Position numbers and translations under genes: made by a program
Part shown: one piece after another, positions 26,809-36,800 of the stretch
Layout of the letters: each line of letters opens with the position of its first letter
Numbering within the stretch: position 1 is the stretch's first letter
The notes under the pieces: generated by a model
Database searches by the model: none
What the model saw: the letters and a program-made list of their open reading frames with translations, nothing else
What the model was told of the DNA's origin: nothing
Assembly: GCA_900316075.1 (NCBI GenBank)
Contig: ONBT01000010.1
Location: forward strand, 40,877-104,876
Length of the DNA stretch: 64,000 bases
Direction of reading: 5' to 3'
Source of the DNA: an uncultured Lachnospiraceae bacterium
GTDB taxonomy: Bacteria > Bacillota > Clostridia > Lachnospirales > Lachnospiraceae

Positions 26809-29073
26809 ATGATTGAAATCGCGGAAGAAAAGACCAGGGAAGAAGAGAAAAAGCACGACAAGGTGACGGACATCCGGGCCATTGAAGCCCCGGACGCCCA
26901 TGACTTTGTCTTCGGCCTCGACATCGGGACCCGGAATGTGGTCGGCACCGTCGGGTACAAGACCGAGGACGGCTTCCACGTCTCGGCTGAAGTCTCGATT
27001 CCACACAAGACCCGGGCCATGCTGGACGGGCAGATTCACGACATCCAGCGGGTGGCCGACACAGTCAAAGTCGTGAAGGAGGAACTCGAGGACCGTATGC
27101 AGTTTCCCCTGAAGGATGTCTGCATCGCAGCCGCAGGCCGTGTCCTCCGGACCGTCACGACCCGGGTGGAGATGAATTTCGATGAGGAGACCGTGGTTAC
27201 CGGGGAGGACCTCAATAATCTCGACCTCCTCGGCGTCGACCAGGCCCAGCGGGACATCTCTGAGGACAACCCCCGCTATCACTTCTACTGCGTGGGCTAT
27301 TCCGTGATGAAGTACTACCTGAACGGGGAGCTCTTCTCCCACCTGGAGGGCCACAAGGCGACCCGGATTGAAGAGGTCATCATCGTGACCTTCCTGCCCG
27401 AGGACGTCGTGGACGGCCTCTACTCTTCAGTGGAGAGAGCAGGCCTTTCCGTTGCCAATCTCACCCTCGAGCCCATTGCCGCCATCAATCTGGCCATTCC
27501 GGAAAACTTCCGTATGCTGAATATCGCCTTAGTCGATGTCGGCGCCGGCACTTCCGATATCTGCATCACGAGAGACGGCTCCATCATCGCCTACGGGATG
27601 ATTCCCCATGCCGGGGACGAACTGACCGAGGTCATCGTCCAGGCCTTCCTCTGCGACTTCGATACGGCGGAGAAGGTGAAGATCGATTCGACGATTTCGG
27701 ACACCGTCACCTATTCCGACATCATGGGCATCGAGCACACGGTGCCGGCCAAGGACGTCTGGGCTCTGACGGACCCGGTCATGGAAAAGATCACCGACGA
27801 GGTCTCGGCAAAGATCATCGAACTGAACGGGGACAAGGCCGTGGCCGCCACCTTCGTGGTCGGCGGCGGCGGAAAGGTCCATAACTTCTGCCTGGCTCTG
27901 TCGAAAAAACTGGGTATCGCCAAGGAGCGGGTTGCCCTTCGCGGGGAAGAAGTCATGAAGAACATCGACTTCGAGCAGACGGACATCGCCAAAGATCCCC
28001 TGCTCGTCACCCCCATCGGTATCTGCCTCAACTACTACGAGCAGAAGAACAACTTCATCATGATCCACTTCAACGGGGAGCGGATGAAGCTCTACGACAA
28101 CGGCAAGCTTCGTATCGTGGACGCGGCCCTGCAGGCCGGCCTTTCCACGGACGAGCTCTTCCCCAGACGGGGGAAGGAAATCCGCTACACCGTGGACGGA
28201 GAGGAGCGCATGGCGGTCGGCGGGGCAGGCGAAGGGGCCCGGATTACCATGAACGGGGAGTCTGCTGCCCTGAACACGAAGCTGCGGCAGAACGCGGACA
28301 TCACGATTGAGGCTTCGACGGCCGGAAGCGCTGCGGTCCTGCACCTCGGGGATATCGACGAATTCAAGACCTCGACCCTTTCCTTCATCATCAATGCCGT
28401 CACGGTCCGCTGCCCCAAGTTCTTCGAGGTAAACGGGGTCCTTGAGCCCGCCACCTATGAAATCAAGGACGGGGACAAGGTGGAAACCCGGTCCTTCTAT
28501 ACGGTTTCCCAGATTGCCGAGTTCATGGACGTGACGATTTCAAAGGACCACGAAATCCTCGTCAACCGCATGCCGGCCGACATGAACACCCTGGTTTACG
28601 AGAACTTCAATGTCGAGTGGACCATTTCCGGCTACGGGGATGAGAATAATGAAGAAGCCGAAGCGGATACGGACCTTTCGCCTTCCGTCCCTGCGGCCGG
28701 CGAAGCAGAAGAGCCGGAAGAAGCGGAGACAGAGGCAGACGCTGAGGCTTCTGAGACAGATGAAGGCGATGAAAAGGCGGCGGGCACCGGAGCCGTATTT
28801 TCTGCGGACTCCAACCTGGGTCCCACCCGGCCCAACACCAAGCGGACAGAGCCCCTGCCCAAGGCCGGGACCGCCATCAGCATCACCGTAAACGATACGC
28901 CGGTGACCCTGACCGGGAAGGATTCCTATATCTTCGTGGATATCTGGAACGTCTATCCCTTCGATACCCATTCGGGCGGCGGCCGGGCCATTGTGACGAC
29001 CATCAACGGGGCAAAGTGCGGCTTCTCCGACCCCCTGCACGACGGGGATATCGTGAAGATCTACTGGGAATGA
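26809..29073 (+). CDS. FtsA-like actin-fold protein with long C-terminal extension
   Basis: 754 residues. Residues ~30-430 are an actin-like ATPase of the FtsA/PilM group: phosphate-1 loop GLDIGTRNVVG, the inserted 1C domain (AAGRVLRTVTTRVEM) and phosphate-2 LVDVGAGTSDIC. FtsA is normally ~420 residues and ends in a membrane-binding helix. Here ~320 residues follow, with three beta-grasp-like units (about 477-503, 538-561, 690-754, the last ending HDGDIVKIYW) and an acidic linker (about 616-660). No terminal amphipathic helix is evident. As ftsA is absent beside ftsZ this may be the FtsZ anchor, or a paralogue. It is unlinked to the division cluster, sitting after coaE. Confidence 0.75.
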   Translation: MIEIAEEKTREEEKKHDKVTDIRAIEAPDAHDFVFGLDIGTRNVVGTVGYKTEDGFHVSAEVSIPHKTRAMLDGQIHDIQRVADTVKVVKEELEDRMQFPLKDVCIAAAGRVLRTVTTRVEMNFDEETVVTGEDLNNLDLLGVDQAQRDISEDNPRYHFYCVGYSVMKYYLNGELFSHLEGHKATRIEEVIIVTFLPEDVVDGLYSSVERAGLSVANLTLEPIAAINLAIPENFRMLNIALVDVGAGTSDICITRDGSIIAYGMIPHAGDELTEVIVQAFLCDFDTAEKVKIDSTISDTVTYSDIMGIEHTVPAKDVWALTDPVMEKITDEVSAKIIELNGDKAVAATFVVGGGGKVHNFCLALSKKLGIAKERVALRGEEVMKNIDFEQTDIAKDPLLVTPIGICLNYYEQKNNFIMIHFNGERMKLYDNGKLRIVDAALQAGLSTDELFPRRGKEIRYTVDGEERMAVGGAGEGARITMNGESAALNTKLRQNADITIEASTAGSAAVLHLGDIDEFKTSTLSFIINAVTVRCPKFFEVNGVLEPATYEIKDGDKVETRSFYTVSQIAEFMDVTISKDHEILVNRMPADMNTLVYENFNVEWTISGYGDENNEEAEADTDLSPSVPAAGEAEEPEEAETEADAEASETDEGDEKAAGTGAVFSADSNLGPTRPNTKRTEPLPKAGTAISITVNDTPVTLTGKDSYIFVDIWNVYPFDTHSGGGRAIVTTINGAKCGFSDPLHDGDIVKIYWE

Positions 29074-29110
29074 CTTCTCAGTATTGCAGCAGATTTATAG
29101 AAAGACTTAC

Positions 29111-29908
29111 ATGGACATATTCAGCATAGGCTCCGGCTCCAGTGGAAACTCCATCTGCGTGGGCGGGGACAACAGCCACATCCTGATTGACGCCGGCCTT
29201 TCGGGCAAGCGGATCAGGGAGGGCCTGAACGGGAAGGACTTAAAACCCGAAGAACTCTCGGGCATCCTCATCACCCATGAGCACGCGGACCACGTGTCCG
29301 GCCTCGGGGTCATGGCCCGCCGCTACGGCCTTCCCATCTACGGGACCGCCGGCACCATCCGGGCCATCCGGAGGAACTCTTCCCTGGGGGAAATCGACGA
29401 CAGCCTCTTTCACGTGGTGGAGAGGGATGTGGATTTCACGGTAGGGGACCTGACGGTTCACCCGATTCACGTCTCCCACGACGCGGCAGATCCGGTGGCC
29501 TATATCTGCACCGACGGAAGGAAGAAGATCGGGGTCATCACGGACCTGGGCAAGTATGATGACTATACGATAGGAAATCTCCAGGACCTCTCGGTAATCT
29601 TTCTCGAGGCCAATCACGACGTCAATATGCTTCAGGTGGGCCCTTACCCTTACCCGCTGAAGCAGCGGATTCTGTCCGATTCCGGCCACCTTTCGAATGA
29701 AACGAGCGGGGACCTACTGGGCTGTATCCTCAATGATTATGTAGAACATATATTCCTGGGCCACCTTTCGGCCCAGAACAACTACCCGGAGCTGGCCTAC
29801 GAGACGGTCCGTCAGGAGGTGACCCTGGGGGAGAACCCTTACAAGGCCTCGGACTTCAACATCACGGTGGCCCGGCGGAACGAGCCCTCCGAAAGGGTCG
29901 AAATCTGA
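29111..29908 (+). CDS. MBL-fold hydrolase of the WalJ/YycJ type
   Basis: 265 residues from ATG 29111 (weak GAAAG ribosome site); other in-frame starts upstream have none. The N-terminus SIGSGSSGNS and the zinc motif THEHADHVSG are typical of YycJ/WalJ, a cytoplasmic metallohydrolase linked in Bacillus to the WalKR cell-wall regulon and to coordinating division with replication. Here no walKR is next to it; it follows the FtsA-like gene and is followed by a terminator. Substrate unknown; DNA exonuclease activity has been proposed for the family. Confidence 0.85.
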   Translation: MDIFSIGSGSSGNSICVGGDNSHILIDAGLSGKRIREGLNGKDLKPEELSGILITHEHADHVSGLGVMARRYGLPIYGTAGTIRAIRRNSSLGEIDDSLFHVVERDVDFTVGDLTVHPIHVSHDAADPVAYICTDGRKKIGVITDLGKYDDYTIGNLQDLSVIFLEANHDVNMLQVGPYPYPLKQRILSDSGHLSNETSGDLLGCILNDYVEHIFLGHLSAQNNYPELAYETVRQEVTLGENPYKASDFNITVARRNEPSERVEI

Positions 29909-29925
29909 AAGCTCTTACATTTTTT

Positions 29926-29956
29926 GCCGGTCTGCCTGCAGGCGGTCCGGCTTTTT
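29926..29956 (+). terminator. Terminator after the WalJ-type gene
   Basis: A GC-rich stem (GCCGG 29926-29930 with CCGGC 29947-29951, continued inside by C-G/U-G/G-C/C-G/C-G pairs) is followed by TTTTT. Confidence 0.8.
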
Positions 29957-30047
29957 CATAGGGCGTGGGTTGCATTATTCTCATAAATATTGTAAAAAGG
30001 TACGAGTGACTTTTGGGAAGCAGAGCCCGCAGGGCAGGGAGAGCACA

Positions 30048-30332
30048 ATGGCTGAGAAAAAAGAAAAAGTCGTCATCACGGTCGTCGGCAAGGACACGGT
30101 CGGCATCATCGGGAAGGTCTGCACGACCCTGGCCGGCCATGGAATCAACATTCTGGACATCTCCCAGACCATCGTCTCGGGCTTCTTCAATATGATGATG
30201 ATTGTGGATATGACAAATTCCGACATCAGCTTTTCGGACTGCCAGAAGGAGCTCGCTGCTGCCGGAAAGGACATCGGGGTCGAAATCCATTGCCAGCGGG
30301 AAGATATCTTCGACATGATGCACCAGGTCTGA
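30048..30332 (+). CDS. ACT-domain protein (UPF0237)
   Basis: 94 residues, a single ACT domain with the start VVITVVGKDTVGIIGKV and the glycine-rich turn HGINILDI. ACT domains bind small ligands, commonly amino acids, in dimers. ATG 30048 follows AGGGAGA. It is followed by the UPF0210 gene, and this pair is kept together in many bacteria, which suggests a ligand sensor for that protein. The ligand is unknown. Confidence 0.9.
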   Translation: MAEKKEKVVITVVGKDTVGIIGKVCTTLAGHGINILDISQTIVSGFFNMMMIVDMTNSDISFSDCQKELAAAGKDIGVEIHCQREDIFDMMHQV

Positions 30333-30401
30333 GAATTCGTACAGTCAAAGGGGCTTTCTATTATTCATGATTAATGTAAGGCCCGTACAAAGGAGAAAAG
30401 C

Positions 30402-31766
30402 GTGATTACCAGCAAGGAAGTCATGGAAACCAACCGCATGATCGGGGAGCAGAACCTGGACGTGCGGACAATCACAATCGGCATCAGCCTTCTCGACTGC
30501 ATCGATTCCGACCCGGACGCCTCCTGCGACCGGATCTATGAGAAGATTACCCGGACGGCCGAAAACCTTGTGCCGACCGGAGAGAAAATCGAGCGGGAGT
30601 ACGGCATCCCCATCGTCAACAAACGAATTTCTGTTACACCGATATCCCTGGTGGGCGGGGCCTCCTGCCACATCATGAGCGACTTTGTCAAGTTCGCGCG
30701 GACCCTGGACCGGGCAGCCAAGACCCTGGGGGTCAACTACATCGGTGGCTATTCGGCCCTTGTGAGCAAGGCAATGACGGCGGCCGACGAGCTTCTGATT
30801 CAGTCCATCCCGGAAGCCCTCTATGTGACCGAGCGGGTCTGCTCCTCTGTAAACGTGGGTTCCACCAAGACCGGAATCAATATGGACGCGGTCCGCATGA
30901 TGGGCGACGTCATCCTGGATTCAGCCAAGGATACGAAGGACATGGACTGCGTGGGCCCTTCGAAGATTGTGGTCTTCTGCAATGCCCCCGATGACAACCC
31001 CTTCATGGCCGGCGCTTTCCACGGGGTAACCGAAGGAGACGCCTGCATCAATGTCGGTGTTTCCGGCCCCGGCGTCATGCGAAAGGCCTTAGAGTCCTGC
31101 CGGGATTCCGACTTCGAGACCCTGTGCGAGACCGTGAAGAAGACGGCCTTCAAGATTACCAGAGTGGGCCAGCTGGTGGCGAAGGAAGCCTCGAAAGAAC
31201 TGGGCATTCCCTTCGGCATTATCGATCTTTCCCTGGCGCCGACTCCGGCTGTGGGCGATTCCGTGGCCGATGTCCTCTGCGAGATGGGCCTTGAATACGC
31301 CGGAGCACCCGGAACCACGGCGGCCCTTGCCCTCTTAAATGACCAGGTGAAGAAGGGCGGCATCATGGCATCAAGTTCGGTCGGCGGTCTTTCCGGCGCC
31401 TTCATTCCGGTGTCCGAGGATGCGGGGATGATTAAGGCAGCGGAAGCCGGAGCCCTGACGATTGAAAAGCTCGAGGCCATGACCTGCGTCTGCTCCGTGG
31501 GTCTTGATATGATTGCGATTCCCGGCGACACGCCGGCCACGACCATTTCCGGCATCATTGCCGACGAGATGGCCATCGGCATGGTGAACCAGAAGACCAC
31601 GGCGGTCCGGGTCATCCCGGCCATCGGGAAGAAAGTCGGGGAGTCCCTGGAGTTCGGCGGCCTCTTCGGACGGGCTCCGGTCATGCCGGTCAACACCGCT
31701 TCCTGCGCGGGCTTCGTCAACCGGAAGGGACGGATTCCGGCACCAATTCATAGTTTTAAAAACTAA
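30402..31766 (+). CDS. UPF0210 family protein (DUF711)
   Basis: 454 residues from GTG 30402 after AAAGGAG. Clear member of UPF0210 by blocks such as [34 protein letters not shown] and [14 protein letters not shown]. No catalytic role is established. It sits with the ACT-domain gene 69 bases upstream, the standard arrangement. Soluble, no signal peptide. A hairpin with a weak T-run ends the unit. Confidence 0.9.
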   Translation: MITSKEVMETNRMIGEQNLDVRTITIGISLLDCIDSDPDASCDRIYEKITRTAENLVPTGEKIEREYGIPIVNKRISVTPISLVGGASCHIMSDFVKFARTLDRAAKTLGVNYIGGYSALVSKAMTAADELLIQSIPEALYVTERVCSSVNVGSTKTGINMDAVRMMGDVILDSAKDTKDMDCVGPSKIVVFCNAPDDNPFMAGAFHGVTEGDACINVGVSGPGVMRKALESCRDSDFETLCETVKKTAFKITRVGQLVAKEASKELGIPFGIIDLSLAPTPAVGDSVADVLCEMGLEYAGAPGTTAALALLNDQVKKGGIMASSSVGGLSGAFIPVSEDAGMIKAAEAGALTIEKLEAMTCVCSVGLDMIAIPGDTPATTISGIIADEMAIGMVNQKTTAVRVIPAIGKKVGESLEFGGLFGRAPVMPVNTASCAGFVNRKGRIPAPIHSFKN

Positions 31767-31779
31767 TAATGTCAGTTGT

Positions 31780-31811
31780 CATCGGATGTGGCAAGCCCGC
31801 ATCCGATGTTT
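31780..31811 (+). terminator. Hairpin after the UPF0210 gene
   Basis: A nine-base arm CATCGGATG (31780-31788) pairs with CATCCGATG (31800-31808); the T-run is only TTTC, so termination may be partial and the ABC-F gene could be partly co-transcribed. Confidence 0.55.
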
Positions 31812-31852
31812 CATGTAAGAGAGAGTTAACAGCAATTGGAGGTTTCTAACCA

Positions 31853-33493
31853 ATGATACAGGCATCAAATATTTCCCTGCGGTTCGGCAAGAAGGCCCTC
31901 TTCGAGGACGTGAATATCAAGTTCACCGAAGGCCGCTGCTACGGCATCATCGGGGCCAACGGGGCCGGGAAGTCCACTTTTTTAAAGATCCTCTCCGGTA
32001 AGCTGGAGCCCACCAGCGGGACCATCAGCATGGACCCGGGCCAGCGGCTTTCCGTCCTGGAGCAGGACCAGTCCAAGTACGATGAGTTTCCGGTCATCGA
32101 CACCGTCATCATGGGAAACCAGCGTCTTTACGACATCAGCAAGGAAAAGGATGCCCTGTATGCCAAGGAGGATTTCTCCGATGAGGACGGCATAAGGGCT
32201 TCCGAGCTGGAGGCCGAGTTTGCCGAGATGGACGGATGGAATGCGGAAGCCGATGCGGAGACCCTTCTGAACGGTCTCGGCGTGGGAGAGGAGTTCCATC
32301 ACGAGATCATGGGAGACATCCCTTCGGCCGTGAAGGTCAAGGTCCTCCTGGCCCGGGCCCTTTTCGGAAATCCGGATGTCCTCCTTCTCGACGAGCCCAC
32401 CAACCACCTGGACCTCGATGCCATCGAGTGGCTGGAGGAGTTCCTGATCAACTTTGAGAACACGGTCATTGTCGTATCCCACGACCGCTACTTCCTGAAC
32501 AAGGTCTGCACGGACACCTGCGACATCGACTACGGAAAGATTCAGGCCTATGCCGGAAACTATGACTTCTGGTACGAGTCTTCACAGCTCATCCAGAAAC
32601 AGCGGAAGGAAGAGAACCGGAAGAAGGAAGAGCAGATCAAGGAGTTAAAAGAGTTCATCGCCCGTTTCTCCGCCAATGCAAGTAAGTCCAAGCAGGCGAC
32701 ATCCAGAAAGCGCGCCCTTGAAAAGATCGAGCTCGACGACATCCGCCCTTCTTCGAGAAAATATCCGTATATCGACTTCCGTCCCCAGCGGGAAATCGGA
32801 AATGAAGTCCTGACCGTAGAAGGCCTGACCAAGACCATCGACGGGAAGAAGGTCCTCGACAATATTTCCTTCGTCGTCGGCCGGGAGGACAAGATTGGTT
32901 TCGTCGGCGGAAACGAGCTTGCAAAGTCCACCCTCTTTAAGATTCTGACCGGAGAGGAAGAGGCGGATTCCGGGGACTTCAAGTGGGGCGTGACGACAAG
33001 TCAGTCCTACTTCCCCAAGGACAATTCGAAAATCTTTGATTCCGACGACACGATTGCGGACTACCTCACGACCTATTCCGAGATCAAGGACGCGACCTAT
33101 GTCCGGGGCTTCCTCGGCCGCATGCTCTTCGCCGGCGACGACGGAGTGAAGAAGATGCGGGTCCTCTCCGGAGGCGAGCGGGTAAGAGTCCTTCTTTCCC
33201 GCATGATGATCGAGGGCTCCAATGTTCTGATCTTCGACGAGCCGACGGACCACCTGGACATGGAATCGATTACCGCCCTCAATAAAGGCATGCAGAAGTT
33301 CCCGGGTGTTATATTATTCTCATCCCGAGACCACGAAATCGTGGAGACCACGGCTAACCGCATCATCGAATTCCTGCCGGATGGCAGTATGATCGACAAG
33401 GTTACGACCTACGACGAGTACCTCGAGGCCGATGCCGATGCCAGAAAGCGGACCGTTTTCGCCGTTTCCGAGGACGAGGACCAGGACGACTGA
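31853..33493 (+). CDS. ABC-F family ATPase (YbiT-like)
   Basis: 546 residues: two ABC ATPase domains joined by a charged linker (about 240-300), no membrane segment, hence a ribosome-acting ABC-F protein rather than a transporter. Walker A-1 GANGAGKST and Walker B LLLDEPTNHLD are intact, as are signature-2 LSGGERVRV and Walker B-2. Walker A-2 reads GGNELAKST and the first signature is replaced by DIPSAVKVK (residues 155-163). These two halves face each other in the closed dimer, so one of the two ATP sites looks degenerate. Strong ribosome site TTGGAGG. Confidence 0.88.
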   Translation: MIQASNISLRFGKKALFEDVNIKFTEGRCYGIIGANGAGKSTFLKILSGKLEPTSGTISMDPGQRLSVLEQDQSKYDEFPVIDTVIMGNQRLYDISKEKDALYAKEDFSDEDGIRASELEAEFAEMDGWNAEADAETLLNGLGVGEEFHHEIMGDIPSAVKVKVLLARALFGNPDVLLLDEPTNHLDLDAIEWLEEFLINFENTVIVVSHDRYFLNKVCTDTCDIDYGKIQAYAGNYDFWYESSQLIQKQRKEENRKKEEQIKELKEFIARFSANASKSKQATSRKRALEKIELDDIRPSSRKYPYIDFRPQREIGNEVLTVEGLTKTIDGKKVLDNISFVVGREDKIGFVGGNELAKSTLFKILTGEEEADSGDFKWGVTTSQSYFPKDNSKIFDSDDTIADYLTTYSEIKDATYVRGFLGRMLFAGDDGVKKMRVLSGGERVRVLLSRMMIEGSNVLIFDEPTDHLDMESITALNKGMQKFPGVILFSSRDHEIVETTANRIIEFLPDGSMIDKVTTYDEYLEADADARKRTVFAVSEDEDQDD

Positions 33494-33558
33494 GCAGGAG
33501 AATAATATTTTTGCCGGGTCAGCTGGCGGCATGAAAACTTTACATGAATTTTACATTT

Positions 33559-33595
33559 GCGGACGCAGGTTTCTTTCGGAGACTGCGTCCGCTTT
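33559..33595 (+). terminator. Terminator after the ABC-F gene
   Basis: A 10-bp perfect stem (33559-33568 with 33583-33592) is followed by TTTG. The nifJ promoter lies just beyond. Confidence 0.7.
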
Positions 33596-33632
33596 GTCTC
33601 TTGTTTTGTACAGTGTAAGAGAGCCTTTCATG

Positions 33633-33661
33633 TTGATTTTTTGCCGGGGAAAACCTATATT
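33633..33661 (+). promoter_or_regulatory. Sigma-A promoter of nifJ
   Basis: TTGATT (33633-33638), a 17-base spacer, TATATT (33656-33661). It gives a leader of ~130 bases. Confidence 0.7.
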
Positions 33662-33678
33662 ATCTAGTCAGAGGCATT

Positions 33679-33760
33679 AGCGAACAGGGGATTTTTGCGG
33701 CCTTTTTCCTGCCTGCATTTCCGGCAGGGAGAATCTGCGGCAGAAGGACCTGACTTCGCT
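33679..33760 (+). other. Structured leader of nifJ
   Basis: AGCGAACAGG (33679-33688) pairs with CCTG (33749-33752) and TTCGCT (33755-33760) with a two-base bulge. Inside are GATT 33690-33693 / AATC 33732-33735 and CCTGCC 33708-33713 / GGCAGG 33723-33728. No known riboswitch recognised. Confidence 0.45.
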
Positions 33761-33801
33761 TGTGTTGATGCAATTTTTTCAGGTTTAGGAGGATTATCAA
33801 C

Positions 33802-36800
33802 ATGGCAAGAAAAATGAAAACCATGGATGGTAACGAAGCTGCAGCATACGCATCGTATGCCTACACTGAAGTTGCCGCCATGTACCCGATCACTCCTTCA
33901 TCTGTCATGCCTGAGCATGTCGATGAGTGGGCAAATCAGGGTAAGAAGAACATCTTCGGCCGCACCGTACAGATTACGGAAATGCAGTCCGAGGGTGGCG
34001 CAGCAGGTGCGGTTCACGGCTCCCTCGTAGCAGGCGCCCTGACCTCTACCTATACCGCTTCCCAGGGTCTTCTTCTTATGATCCCCGATCTGTACAAGGT
34101 CGCTGGTGAGCGTCTCCCGGGCGTATTCAACGTATCTGCCCGCTGCGTCGCTACCCACGCCCTGAACATCTTCGGTGACCACTCCGATATCTATGCATGC
34201 CGCCAGACCGGCGCTGCAATGCTCTGCGAGTCTTCCGTACAGGAAGTTATGGACCTGACGCCCGTAGCTTACTGCGCAGCCATCGAAGGCCGTCTTCCTT
34301 TCATCAACTTCTTCGACGGTTTCCGGACCTCCCACGAGATTCAGAAGATCGAAGTATGGGATGACGAGCAGGAGAAGAGCCTCATCAATATGGATGCCGT
34401 TCGTGCTTTCAAGGCCAACGCCCTGAACCCCAACCATCCCCGTGAAATGGGCTCCGCTCAGAACCCCGATATCTTCTTCCAGACCCGTGAGGCCTGCAAC
34501 ACGGCTTATGACGAGATCCCTGCCATCGTTGAGAAGTACATGGACAAGGTCAATGCCATGATCGGCACCGACTATAAGCTTTTCAACTACTATGGCGCAC
34601 CCGATGCCGAGACCGTCATCATCGCCATGGGTTCTGTCAACGATACAATCGAAGAGACCATCGATTACCTTGCTGCAAAGGGTGAGAAGGTCGGCGTTGT
34701 CAAGGTTCGTCTGTATCGTCCTTTCGTTCCCGAAAAGCTCATCGAGGCCCTTCCTGCTTCCGTAAAGCGCATCGAGGTTCTCGACCGTACAAAGGAGCCC
34801 GGCTCTCTGCATGAGCCTCTCGCTCTCGATGTCATCGCTGCCCTCAAGGGTTCCAAGTTTGAGTCCGTTCCCGTAATGTGCGGCCGCTATGGTCTTGGTT
34901 CCAAGGATACGACTCCTGCCGACATCGTCGCTACTTTCCACAATACGACGAAGCCCGAGTTCACCCTTTCCATCCATGATGATGTCACAAACCTCTCTCT
35001 GGATGCCGGCGAGCCCATCGTTACCACTCCCGAGGGCACCACGAACTGCAAGTTCTGGGGCCTCGGCGCTGACGGTACCGTAGGTGCGAACAAGAACTCC
35101 ATCAAGATCATCGGCGACAACACCGATATGTACGCACAGGCTTACTTCGATTATGACTCCAAGAAGTCCGGCGGTGTCACCATGTCTCACCTCCGTTTCG
35201 GCAAGAAGCCCATTAAGTCCACCTACCTGATCCACAAGGCAAACTTCGTTGCCTGCCACAATCCTTCCTATATCCGGAAGTTCAATATGGTTCAGGAGCT
35301 TGTTGACGGCGGTTCCTTCCTGCTGAACTGCCCTTGGACCGTTGACCAGCTCGAGGAGGAAATCCCCGGCCAGGTCAAGAAGTTCATGTATGATCACAAG
35401 ATCAACTTCTACATCATGAACGGCTCCAAGATCGGCGTAGAAGTAGGTATGGGCCCTACCCGTATCAACACCATCCTTCAGTCCGCATTCTTCTCCATCA
35501 CGAAGATCATTCCTGAAGAGGATGCCATCAAGTTCATGAAGGACGCTGCTCAGAAGACATACGGCCGTAAGGGGCAGGATGTCGTTGAGAAGAACTGGGC
35601 CGCAATCGATGCCGGCGCAGATCCCAAGAACCTCATCAAGGTAGAGATCCCCGAGTCCTGGAAGGACGCAAAGGATGAAGGCCTTGACTTCCCGAAGGCC
35701 ACCAAGGGCGCAAAGGATGCCATCGACTTTGTAAACAATATCCAGATCAAGGTTTCCGCTCAGGAAGGCAACACCCTGAAGGTTTCCGATGTCCTTCCTT
35801 ATCAGGACGGCTCCACACCTTCCGGCACCGCTGCTTACGAGAAGCGTGGTATTGCAGTCAACGTTCCCGCATGGGATCCTACATCCTGCATCCAGTGTAC
35901 ATTCTGCTCCCTTGTCTGCCCTCACGCAGCTATCCGTCCGGTAGCTCTTACAGCAGATGAGGCAGCCAAGGCACCTGCTTCTCTTAAGACCACGGATATG
36001 AAGCAGATGGACGGCTACAAGTTCGCCATCGTTATCTCCGCTCTGGACTGCACGGGCTGCGGCTCTTGCACCAATGTCTGCCCCGGCAACAAGAAGGGCG
36101 AGACCCTCAAGCTTTCCGCTATTGCTGACAATATGTGGGAGCAGGAAGGCTTCGACTATGCCGTATCTCTTCCTACGAAGACCGACGTTGTAGAGAAGTT
36201 CAAGGAATCCACCATCAAGGGTTCCCAGTTCAAGAAGCCTCTGCTCGAGTTCTCCGGCGCATGCGCTGGCTGCGGCGAGACTCCTTACCTGAAGCTTGCT
36301 ACCCAGCTCTTCGGTGACCGGATGTACATCGCAAACGCTACCGGCTGCACCTCCATCTGGGGCAACTCTTCACCTTCGACTCCTTACACCAAGGCAGACA
36401 ACGGCCACGGCGTAGCTTGGGACAACTCCCTGTTCGAAGACAACGCCGAGTTCGGTTTCGGTATGGTTCTGGCTCAGAATGCCCTTCGTGACGAGATCAA
36501 GGAGAAGGCAGAGCACCTCGCAGAAGCAGGCAACGCTGCTGCCAAGGAATACCTTGACACCTTCATCGACGGCGCAACCAATACTGCAGCTACCGAGAAG
36601 CTCCTTGCTTCCATTGCTTCCGATAATTCCGAGGATGCTGCCTTCATCAAGGAGAACAAGGACTTCGCTTCCAAGAAGTCACAGTGGATTGTCGGCGGCG
36701 ACGGCTGGGGCTTCGATATCGGCTACGGCGGACTGGATCACGTCCTCGCTTCCGGCAAGGATGTCAACGTCCTCGTTGTAAACACCGAGGTTTACTCCAA

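Noticed and set aside
33898..35925. Long minus-strand open frame inside nifJ (675 codons)
   Set aside because: It is the mirror of a strongly coding GC-rich gene; it has no ribosome site, and its translation has no recognisable domain.
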